Shown here in pieces: positions 1-5,517 of a stretch of DNA of 9,845 nucleotides. Under the pieces are notes generated by a model. The model did no database searches, had not been told where the DNA came from, and worked only from the letters and a program-made list of their open reading frames with translations. The position numbers and the translations under genes are program-made. This DNA is from Atribacterota bacterium (GTDB taxonomy: Bacteria > Atribacterota > Phoenicimicrobiia > Phoenicimicrobiales > Phoenicimicrobiaceae), in NCBI GenBank assembly GCA_030666935.1, contig DAOUWX010000050.1, positions 1-9,845 on the forward strand, read 5' to 3'. Each line of letters starts with the position of its first letter. Positions within the stretch are counted from its first letter, which is position 1.

Positions 1-1026
1 CTGTGCTTTATTTTTAGCCAAATTCCATTCCGCCTCTTTTTGAGAACTATCTTGATCCAGGAGAATATTTCTAATTCGATAGTAGTTATCTACTGCTAAA
101 TCTATTAACTCTTCTTCTTTTAAATTTAATTCTAAAGAATCAGTCCATTTTGTAATCTCTTCCAAAAAAGGCGAATCTTCCACCAAAGGCACTTCGGTTC
201 CTTCCGGTAAACCTAAATTCAAATACCACCTGTTCTTTTGTTGAAGAAAAGTGTTTTGGGCTTGTAAAAAATTTATTTCTGCCTTTTTTAAAACAATCTT
301 TGCTTCTATTTCCTGTCTTTCACCTGCTTCTCCAATCTCAATTTTTTTTAGTATCTTATCTAAATCACTTTTAGCATACTGAAAATTGGTTTCAGCTAAA
401 GACAATCTTTCCTGTAGACCTAAAAGATTAAGATAAGATTCTAAAAATTCTATTTTTTTGTCTTCTTGCTGCCAGGTTAGGTTTTCCCTGGCTTTAAGCA
501 AGTTATTAGAAGTTAAATATTTTTCCTGTTCTGATTTGATGGGAAGTACAGGGTAAAGTCTTTTAGTTGCAGTGAAAGTGCTGGTAGGTCCTTCCAAAAG
601 CTTTTCCAGATCAAACAAGTCTTCTTCTTTTAAGGAAATTTCCGATTGAAGGATTATTCCATTAGGAAATAATTTCGTAGTTTTTAAACTGATTTCAGGA
701 CCATCACTGCTTTCGGAACTGCTGTCTCCCTCATCAACACCATTTGAGTTATCATCTGTTTGCTCTTCAAAACCACCGGCAATAATCGGATTGGCGCTAA
801 TCTTTGTTTTAAAACCGTATTCAGTATCAATTAGGTTTAAACTTCTTTCTATAGTTTCAATACTGTCTTTTATTTCTTTAATTGAAGAATTATTTTCAAT
901 TCCCCAATTAAGGGCTTCTTCCAAAGAAATATCTTTAGCTTGAATATTCACCCCAATGAAGATAAAACTTGTGAATATTATTAAGAATATAATGAAAAAC
1001 GAATTACTTTTTCTAATTCGGTTCAT
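1..1026 (-). CDS. TolC-family outer membrane export protein, partial (3' end outside window)
   Basis: The frame is open for 342 codons from ATG at 1024-1026 to the window edge without a stop, so the C-terminus is missing. Residues 1-30 form a signal peptide (basic start, long hydrophobic run, likely cleavage after NIQA). Mature residues 31-65 (ISLEEALNWGIENNSSIK) match the first helix of the TolC/outer membrane efflux family. Residues about 70-162 are a long polar, beta-type segment with a Ser/Asp/Glu-rich stretch near 87-110. Residues about 165-265 are long amphipathic coiled-coil helices, followed by the family's 'LNLGLP' turn at 269-274. The protein would form the outer-membrane channel of an export system. 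The start overlaps the stop of the preceding TolC gene (ATGA, 1023-1026), and the Shine-Dalgarno sequence (GAGGGAGAGA, 1031-1040) lies inside that gene, so the two are translationally coupled. The transported substrate cannot be told. Confidence 0.85.
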   Translation of the reverse strand, partial: MNRIRKSNSFFIIFLIIFTSFIFIGVNIQAKDISLEEALNWGIENNSSIKEIKDSIETIERSLNLIDTEYGFKTKISANPIIAGGFEEQTDDNSNGVDEGDSSSESSDGPEISLKTTKLFPNGIILQSEISLKEEDLFDLEKLLEGPTSTFTATKRLYPVLPIKSEQEKYLTSNNLLKARENLTWQQEDKKIEFLESYLNLLGLQERLSLAETNFQYAKSDLDKILKKIEIGEAGERQEIEAKIVLKKAEINFLQAQNTFLQQKNRWYLNLGLPEGTEVPLVEDSPFLEEITKWTDSLELNLKEEELIDLAVDNYYRIRNILLDQDSSQKEAEWNLAKNKAQ

Positions 1027-2096
1027 TTAATCTCTCCCTCTTCGATCTTTTGTCCCATCAATTTTTGCATGGTTAATTTATTCATATAGTAATTGAGGAT
1101 GGCTGAATTTAAACTATACTCTGACTGCAATAAACTTATTTCTGCTGATAAAAGATCATTTTTAGTTTTAAGACCTGCTTTTACCTGATCGACTATAATA
1201 CTATTATTTTCCTGAGCCTGATTCAGGTTTTGTTGGCTTAAATCCAGGCTATTAATAGCCTGCTTGTAAGTATAGAATTGTTTTCTAATTGAATTAGTTA
1301 ATTCTTTTTGAGTTTTATTAAAAGTTAAATTAGCTAATTCTATATTATTTTTAAGTTTTCGCAAATCTAATTCCGGACTTGCAGCTACTTCAGCCCTTTC
1401 CAAATCAACTTTAGCCAATTCTATTTGCCTTTTCCGCAATTCCAAAATAAAACTATTTTCAATAGTCTTTTTTAGGGCTTCTTCTTCGTCTATCTGCCAT
1501 GCCTCAGGGTAATCTACCTCGGTTAAATCAAATTCTTCTTCCTCTTGATCATTTAATCCTAATTCTAATTTAAATTCTCTAAAAGATTGGTGATAGTCAT
1601 CATTGGCTTTTTCTAAATCAAAAACAGCGTTATTGTATTTGTTTTCTTGCCGAAGAAGATCTAAATTTCCTTTGTGCCCGGCTTCAACCTGAGCTTTAAC
1701 TTCCTCCAATAAATTTTTCTCTAATTCCGTTTCTTTACTCTTGGCGGTAATATTCCTTTTAGCTTGATTTACTTGTAGATATTTTTGTACTACATCGATA
1801 ATTACCTCATTTCTGGTCTGGGTATAATTATCCTTTGCCTGTAGCAAGCCTAAATCTCCCTGTAATTCTATATAGCGCGATTCGGTGAGCAGGTTATTTG
1901 CCTTAGTCTTTTCGTAATCTATTTGGGCATTTTCTAAATCTAAATTGGCTATCTTTAAATTTAAATTATTTGTTAAGGCTAAATTAACTGCCTGGCTAAG
2001 ATTCATCTCTTTCTGTTCTGCAGCGAATAACACACCGGAAAAAATAAAAAATATGACCAGTAATAATATTGTACCTTTTACTATTTTTTTAATCAT
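1023..2096 (-). CDS. TolC-family protein, short form lacking obvious beta-barrel segments
   Basis: This 357-residue protein has a signal peptide (residues 1-25, ending VLFAA). Two TolC-type repeats follow. In each, helix one (MNLSQAVNLALTNNLNLK at 31-48; EEEALKKTIENSF at 203-215) and the second helix with the family's 'AG..(x)..DLL' signature (139-148, AGHKGNLDLL; 307-316, AGLKTKNDLL) are clear. What is odd is the connection. Family members normally have roughly 60-100 residues between the two helices of a repeat, holding two membrane beta strands and a loop. Here there are only about 25 residues (66-90) and about 12 (238-250), both with helical, charged composition. The protein is thus predicted to be nearly all helical and may not span the outer membrane alone. 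It is translated just before, and overlaps, the partial TolC gene that keeps the beta segment. A fair Shine-Dalgarno (AAAGGTG) stands about 9 bases before the ATG. Confidence 0.85.
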   Translation of the reverse strand: MIKKIVKGTILLLVIFFIFSGVLFAAEQKEMNLSQAVNLALTNNLNLKIANLDLENAQIDYEKTKANNLLTESRYIELQGDLGLLQAKDNYTQTRNEVIIDVVQKYLQVNQAKRNITAKSKETELEKNLLEEVKAQVEAGHKGNLDLLRQENKYNNAVFDLEKANDDYHQSFREFKLELGLNDQEEEEFDLTEVDYPEAWQIDEEEALKKTIENSFILELRKRQIELAKVDLERAEVAASPELDLRKLKNNIELANLTFNKTQKELTNSIRKQFYTYKQAINSLDLSQQNLNQAQENNSIIVDQVKAGLKTKNDLLSAEISLLQSEYSLNSAILNYYMNKLTMQKLMGQKIEEGEIK

Positions 2097-2206
2097 AAAC
2101 TAACACACCTTTCCATTATATATTTTTAATATTTTCATATTTTGTCTTTAAGTTTTATCCACTTATATATATTATTAAGCAATTATTGGGCCAATTATGT
2201 CTAATA

Positions 2207-2231
2207 GCGAGTATCTAGTTTCGTATATCGC
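2207..2231. repeat. Imperfect inverted repeat in the intergenic region
   Basis: GCGA-g-TAT at 2207-2214 faces ATATCGC at 2225-2231. This gives a 7-bp stem with one bulged G and a loop of about ten bases. No T-run follows on the minus strand, so it does not look like a terminator for the minus-strand genes. It lies about 110-135 bp upstream of the TolC start and could be an operator, a small structured element, or chance. Confidence 0.25.
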
Positions 2232-2483
2232 CTGAAAAAAAGAACTGGAGATAAAAGAAAATAAGAAAATAAAAGCAATAAATATTCTTTTCCCTTTCTT
2301 GTTGCCCTACTAAAATGTACTCTAATAAAATTTTTACAATATTATTTTTATGCTATTTTTTTGTTAATTGTGCTGCTTCTTCCCATTTTTACCTTAAAAT
2401 ACTGTGCAAATTTTTCTCAGTTACCCATGAATTTCCTAACAAACATACTTGTATTCTATAATTAAATACTTTATCTTTTATTT

Positions 2484-2509
2484 TACCACAATCTCTTCCT
2501 ATCTTCCTT
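2484..2509 (-). repeat. Purine-rich motif, copy 1 (after the EamA gene)
   Basis: The plus-strand core aatctcttcctatcttcctt (2490-2509) matches the ygiQ 3' end copy (5551-5570) at 17 of 20 bases. Extending to 26 bases (from 2484 and 5545) gives 23 of 26, all differences being transitions. It begins about 50 bases downstream of the EamA stop. Read on the minus strand in the ygiQ frame it gives a similar peptide interrupted by TAG, so it may be a decayed scrap of a ygiQ-like tail. Confidence 0.35.
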
Positions 2510-2557
2510 CTTTTTTTAATCAGAAATTAGAAGATTATTTTTACGCTGATAAAGCCC

Positions 2558-3451
2558 TCATCTCCCCCAAACATTCACAATTATTACGCCGGTCAAAGCA
2601 AGAGCCCCTCCTGCTAATGATAAAAAGAAAGGCATTTCTCCCAACCATATCCAGGCAATTAATATGGCTAATACCGGAGATAAATAAAGATAGCTTGCTG
2701 CCAAAGAAGCTGGAATTCGGGAAAGAACATAGGTCCAGGTAATATAAGCCAGAGCTGCCGGGAAAATACCCATATAAATAATGGCCAGTGTTGCCTCAAT
2801 CGGTGCATTTTTTATATTTTGAAATAAACCTCGTGAAAAAAATATTTGGAAAAAAGTACCGCACCAGATTGTATAAGTGACAAATTTTAAAGGTGAGTAT
2901 TTCTTTAAATAAGGTTTTTGTAAAACAAAATAAAAACTCGTACTTATGGCAGCTAATAAAATCAAAAAAGCCGCCGGTTCAAATCTAACTCCTTCGCCTT
3001 CTCCTATGGCGACCAAGCTTACTCCCAAAAAACTGATTACAATTCCTATCCAACCCCAAATTTTAATCTTTTCTTTTAAAATAAACATAGCCAGGATAGC
3101 AGTAAAGATAGGAGCAGAGGCAATTAAAAGACTGGCAGAACCAGCAGTTACTCTTAACTCTCCAAAGGTGAGGGCAAGATGATAGACGGTTATCCCGATA
3201 AAGCCAAGAAAAAATATTGCAGGCAAGTCTTTTTTTTCAGGTAAGGGCATGCGAGTAGCTATCGCATAAATTAATAAAACTATTGATGCAGTTGAAAAAC
3301 GGAGAAGTACTAAATTTTCAGGACTGTAGGCTTTTAGTCCCACCCTTATGCCCGCAAAGGCGGAAGCCCAAAAAATTAGAGTAAATGCTATTGCCACTAT
3401 AATGCGGAAATCAATAGATACCTTTTCCTGTCTGTTACCTTTTTTGTTCAT
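2558..3451 (-). CDS. EamA-family (DMT superfamily) membrane transporter
   Basis: A 297-residue protein of the usual length for drug/metabolite transporters with ten membrane helices. It shows the internal duplication of two EamA domains (about residues 16-145 and 160-294). The first begins with the typical 'FWASAFAGIRVGLKAYSPENLVLLRF' pattern and ends with LKEKIKIWGWIGIVISFLG. The second ends with the matching WLGEMPFFLSLAGGALALTGVII. It sits in the inner membrane and probably exports a small metabolite or amino acid; the substrate cannot be inferred. The ATG at 3449-3451 is preceded by AAAGGAAG at 6-bp spacing. The gene overlaps the 3' end of the phosphatidyltransferase gene by 17 bp (3435-3451), indicating co-transcription. 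A longer N-terminus is not supported. Confidence 0.9.
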   Translation of the reverse strand: MNKKGNRQEKVSIDFRIIVAIAFTLIFWASAFAGIRVGLKAYSPENLVLLRFSTASIVLLIYAIATRMPLPEKKDLPAIFFLGFIGITVYHLALTFGELRVTAGSASLLIASAPIFTAILAMFILKEKIKIWGWIGIVISFLGVSLVAIGEGEGVRFEPAAFLILLAAISTSFYFVLQKPYLKKYSPLKFVTYTIWCGTFFQIFFSRGLFQNIKNAPIEATLAIIYMGIFPAALAYITWTYVLSRIPASLAASYLYLSPVLAILIAWIWLGEMPFFLSLAGGALALTGVIIVNVWGR

Positions 3452-3997
3452 ATCTTACTTCCTTTATAATACTCCTTATATTTTCAATAATAGATATTAT
3501 TAGATAAATTGAAATAATTATTATCACCGGATTTTGCAAACTAACATATATTTCTTTAAAATACAATCTGGTAAAGATAATAACTGTAATTCCTGAAAAA
3601 CAAACAGCGCCTACATATTTTCCTATTTTATTTTTAACTACTTTCTTCTTCAAGAAGGAAATATAACCAAAGGTAATAAAAGAAAATAAAATTAAAAATA
3701 CGATATATACAGACACCGTGTGTTTTAAATACCAAAGCACAAATATTGACAAGACTACCATGAAATCAGCTACAATATCAAAAATATCCCCTCCTTTGCA
3801 GCTGCTCTCCGCTTGTTTGGCTACCATACCGTCAATTATATCCGATATGCTGATTAACAGTATTATCAATAGAGACTGGACATATTTTTCCTGCAGCTCG
3901 CTCATAATTAAAAAGGGGATAAAAGCAATCCTGGAAAAAGTTATTAAATTAGCTAAAAACCCTTTATTTATATTTTTTATTACTTTGTTATCCTCAT
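3435..3997 (-). CDS. CDP-alcohol phosphatidyltransferase with a disrupted or non-standard start
   Basis: The enzyme family moves a phosphatidyl group from a CDP-lipid to an alcohol in the membrane. The signature D-x2-D-G-x2-A-(R)-x8-G-x3-D-x3-D is present. Counting from the ATG at 3903-3905, it is D22, D25, G26, A29, K30 (Lys where Arg is usual), G39, D43 and D47. From that ATG the product is 156 residues, lacks the family's first helix and has no ribosome site. The same frame stays open upstream to 4001 and encodes NLITFSRIAFIPFLI, the hallmark first helix of the family, but holds no ATG, GTG or TTG. An ATG at 3995-3997 is one frame off and hits TAA after five codons. One extra base in the A run at 3984-3986 would join it to the main frame, giving 187 residues starting MRITKVIKNINKGF, a normal length. 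Alternatively a rare start (GTA at 3983 or ATA at 3980) follows the AGGA at 3991-3994. Which phospholipid is made is unknown. Confidence 0.8.
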
Positions 3998-4051
3998 TGC
4001 CCTAAAAAATTATTGATTAATTAAAATCCTCTTTTATCCTGTCCTGAGATA

Positions 4052-4792
4052 TTATAATTTTTCTATCAGTTCTTTACTAAATAAGTCTATTTTTGTCTGC
4101 AATTCATCATCCTTATCAGAAGTAATAAATTTTTCTTTTCCGATTATTTTCCCGCCCTTTTCCTCAATCAATTTAGCAGCTTTAGAAGTATCCGCTTCCC
4201 TGCCTTCTTTGTTTGAACCGGTAAGCACCACAAAGCATTCTATGCCTGAAAATTCGTTCCGCTGAATAAAGTTCTCAAGCGGCGGCCTAATAGACCCGGC
4301 GTAGATCGGTGATGCAAAACCAATTGCCCTGGCATCTTGTAAATTAATTTGTAAATCTTTTCCTGTACAATACAAGGTTACTTTATAATTATTACCGGCG
4401 ATATTTTCTGCCAAAGTCCTTAGCACTTTGGTAGTAAATTTAGACATTCCGGGATGATACACAATATAAATTTGTTCGGTGGAATCATCACTTCCAATTG
4501 TTTCCGCAGGTATATTTTTCTCTCTATCCAAAATGGAAAACATCATAGAGCCTGCACCCATAGGCAGTATTATAATATAAGTTAAAAAGTAAAATATAAT
4601 CAGTAATATAATCGCCATTACACCCGTTCTGCCTTTTAGTCTGAAAAAAATAGTGTGTAACCAGAGCAAGGAAATGGCCGCAACCAAGGGAAAAATTCTA
4701 ACTCCTACAGGAATTATCCTGGCAAAATTGGTAATAAAAAAAGGTATAGCCAGTAATAATATAATTATGGTGTAAATTATAGCAAAATTCAT
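4052..4792 (-). CDS. Membrane-anchored flavodoxin-like protein
   Basis: A 246-residue protein in two parts. Residues 1-85 hold three hydrophobic segments (about 4-22, 30-50 and 57-80). Residues about 106-246 form a flavodoxin fold: a first strand QIYIVY followed by the phosphate loop position YHPGMSKFT (112-120), then IGFASPIYAGSIRPPLENFI (157-176) and FVVLTGS (187-193), matching the flavin-contacting loops of flavodoxin-family oxidoreductases. The phosphate loop departs from the classic TxTGxT, so FMN binding is likely but not certain. Flavodoxins are normally soluble, so the membrane anchor is unusual and suggests electron transfer to or from a membrane partner. The start is clear: AAAGGAGGTC ends 3 bases before ATG, and a second AAGGAGG lies just upstream. 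It leads a probable three-gene unit with the phosphatidyltransferase (about 55 bp downstream) and the EamA transporter. Confidence 0.75.
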   Translation of the reverse strand: MNFAIIYTIIILLLAIPFFITNFARIIPVGVRIFPLVAAISLLWLHTIFFRLKGRTGVMAIILLIIFYFLTYIIILPMGAGSMMFSILDREKNIPAETIGSDDSTEQIYIVYHPGMSKFTTKVLRTLAENIAGNNYKVTLYCTGKDLQINLQDARAIGFASPIYAGSIRPPLENFIQRNEFSGIECFVVLTGSNKEGREADTSKAAKLIEEKGGKIIGKEKFITSDKDDELQTKIDLFSKELIEKL

Positions 4793-4795
4793 TTT

Positions 4796-4816
4796 GACCT
4801 CCTTTTAACCTCCTTA
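4796..4816 (-). promoter_or_regulatory. Tandem Shine-Dalgarno sequences before the flavodoxin-like gene
   Basis: On the minus strand TAAGGAGGTT (4807-4816) is followed directly by AAAAGGAGGTC (4796-4806), then three bases and the ATG. The gene-proximal copy has normal spacing and sets the start; the distal one is probably a duplication or standby site. Confidence 0.6.
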
Positions 4817-4817
4817 A

Positions 4818-4834
4818 ATATTTTTATAAAATAT
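4818..4834. promoter_or_regulatory. Perfect AT palindrome upstream of the flavodoxin-like gene
   Basis: ATATTTTTATAAAATAT has 7-bp arms around a 3-bp centre and lies just upstream of the tandem Shine-Dalgarno. It contains a -10-like TATAAA on the minus strand but no good -35 at 17 bp. Such palindromes occur by chance in DNA this AT-rich; an operator role is only a possibility. Confidence 0.2.
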
Positions 4835-4889
4835 GCTTCAAAAGTTCTTTTATCATTACTTACGATAAAATATTGAAAAACCCTCTTTT

Positions 4890-4946
4890 TTTGTAAAAAA
4901 AATAATAAAAAAGAAAGAGTAAACTTATAAAAATTTACTCTTTCTT
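4890..4946 (-). terminator. Intrinsic terminator of the ABM gene
   Basis: A perfect inverted repeat of 13 bp (aagaaagagtaaa at 4911-4923; tttactctttctt at 4934-4946) encloses a 10-base loop. On the minus strand the stem runs straight into a T-rich run (TTTTTTATTATTTTTTTT, about 4893-4910), so it should end transcription coming from the ABM gene. On the plus strand a T7 run follows after four bases, so it could work both ways, although no plus-strand gene is evident. Confidence 0.85.
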
Positions 4947-5002
4947 GTGCTTTTTTTAAAAAATAGAAATGCTATAAAAAATAATTAATAGCTGCAGCTG
5001 AT

Positions 5003-5022
5003 AATCCCTTTCTATCTTCCTT
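5003..5022 (-). repeat. Purine-rich motif, copy 2 (after the ABM gene)
   Basis: aatccctttctatcttcctt on the plus strand. It shares with the other two copies the consensus AATCYCYTYCTRTCTTCCTT, with a further C/T difference at one position. It lies about 25 bases past the ABM stop and before the terminator, so it would be in that gene's 3' untranslated RNA. Confidence 0.35.
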
Positions 5023-5047
5023 TATGCCTTTATATTTTTTGAAAGAT

Positions 5048-5332
5048 TTATATATCTAAAACTTCAACTATCATTTCTTTTGACTGCCAATCCTGTATTG
5101 TTGTGACAAAATTTTTCAGGTAATCCAACGAGCAATGATAATCTAATGCTTCTTGATTTATATACTTTTCAAAAAAAAGAAACTCATCTTCACTTGTAAC
5201 ATCCTGAAAGAGGTTATGAGAAATACATCCGGTTTCTTTTCTGGTTTTAGCTATGAGGTTTTCTGCCTCTTTTTTAAAATCGTTTTTAAACTGTGGTTTA
5301 ATAAAAAGCTTTGCAGTTACATACTTTTTCAT
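5048..5332 (-). CDS. ABM-fold (antibiotic biosynthesis monooxygenase / YgiN-like) protein
   Basis: A 94-residue single-domain protein of typical length for small ABM proteins, which form dimers and include quinol and heme-related monooxygenases. Family landmarks are AKLFIKPQFKNDF (7-19), LIAKTRKETGCISHNLFQD (26-44), the FLFFEKYINQEALDYH core (51-66) and the helix YLKNFV (71-76). The substrate cannot be read from sequence; a cytoplasmic oxidative-stress or quinone role is a family-level guess. I place the start at ATG 5330-5332, which has AAGGAG with 7-bp spacing. An in-frame TTG two codons earlier (5336-5338) overlaps the ribosome site and is not credible. The gene appears to be transcribed alone: a promoter lies at 5471-5499 and a strong terminator at 4890-4946. 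Confidence 0.85.
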   Translation of the reverse strand: MKKYVTAKLFIKPQFKNDFKKEAENLIAKTRKETGCISHNLFQDVTSEDEFLFFEKYINQEALDYHCSLDYLKNFVTTIQDWQSKEMIVEVLDI

Positions 5333-5348
5333 AATCAATCTCCTTGTT

Positions 5349-5480
5349 TAAATTAGAAATATTAGCTGTTTTTTTTAAAATATTCTGAGCACTTTCGGAA
5401 GAAAATTCACCTCCTCTTTGACCTTCAAAAAGGTATTCTTTAAAAAACTTTTTAAGGTGTAATAAATCTAAAAATAGCAT
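5349..5480 (-). pseudogene. Remnant of a tyrosine recombinase (phage-type integrase)
   Basis: A 44-codon stretch reads LLHLKKFFKEYLFEGQ followed by RGGEFSSESAQNILKKTA. This is the familiar middle of the integrase catalytic domain ('..L..Y...YLFpGq.GG..S..S.Q.ilkkA'), the part just before the HxLRH motif. Neither the catalytic Arg before it nor the HxxR/Tyr after it is present. A TGA lies five codons upstream of the first ATG, and downstream the frame runs into the ABM ribosome site and gene start. The ATG at 5478-5480 has no ribosome site and lies in a promoter, so this is a scar and not an expressed gene. The call rests on motif recall from a short segment. Confidence 0.5.
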
Positions 5481-5499
5481 GAAATAAAATGTTTGTCAA
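5471..5499 (-). promoter_or_regulatory. Sigma-70/A-type promoter for the ABM gene
   Basis: On the minus strand a perfect -35 TTGACA (5494-5499), a spacer of exactly 17 bp and TATTTT (5471-5476), with TG one base ahead of it (extended -10). Transcription would begin near 5464, leaving a leader of about 130 bases that crosses the integrase remnant before the ABM start at 5332. A 13-base palindrome TGTTTGTCAAACA (5490-5502) covers the -35 box and could be an operator. Confidence 0.55.
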
Positions 5500-5517
5500 A
5501 CAAAAATTGTGTTAGTG

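Larger units (their letters stand above)
2097..2557. other. Gene-free stretch between the EamA gene and the TolC pair
   Basis: About 460 very AT-rich bases. No open frame with a start and ribosome site is visible on either strand. It should hold the promoter of the TolC genes and the end of the EamA transcript, but I see no clear GC stem plus T-run terminator and no well-spaced -35/-10 pair. Contents that can be pointed to: a copy of the purine-rich motif (2484-2509), an imperfect inverted repeat (2207-2231), a small palindrome ATTGG-G-CCAAT (2185-2195), and a codon-like minus-strand reading around 2353-2450 that is broken by stops and that I do not recognise. It may be decayed coding DNA. 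Confidence 0.5.

Noticed and set aside
2115..2120. TATAAT on the minus strand upstream of the first TolC gene
   Set aside because: It is only about 19 bases from the ATG, overlaps the space needed for the ribosome site, and has no -35 at a usable distance.
2449..2742. Open frame on the plus strand across the EamA 3' end
   Set aside because: It lies opposite a clear membrane transporter gene, has no ribosome site and no recognisable protein pattern. The same applies to the other plus-strand frames opposite the phosphatidyltransferase, ygiQ, YgjP-like and flavoenzyme genes.
3903..3905. ATG as the start of the phosphatidyltransferase
   Set aside because: No Shine-Dalgarno stands before it, and it would remove the conserved first helix that the same frame encodes upstream.
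4990..4999. Palindrome AGCTGCAGCT after the ABM gene
   Set aside because: A single 10-base palindrome in an untranslated region without a partner or a known site match; likely chance.
5336..5338. TTG start two codons ahead for the ABM gene
   Set aside because: It abuts the Shine-Dalgarno itself; the ATG at 5330-5332 has proper spacing.
5298..5480. The 60-codon frame taken as a real small gene
   Set aside because: Its ATG has no ribosome site and sits in the -10 region of a promoter, its end overlaps the ABM start, and its middle looks like a fragment of an integrase.
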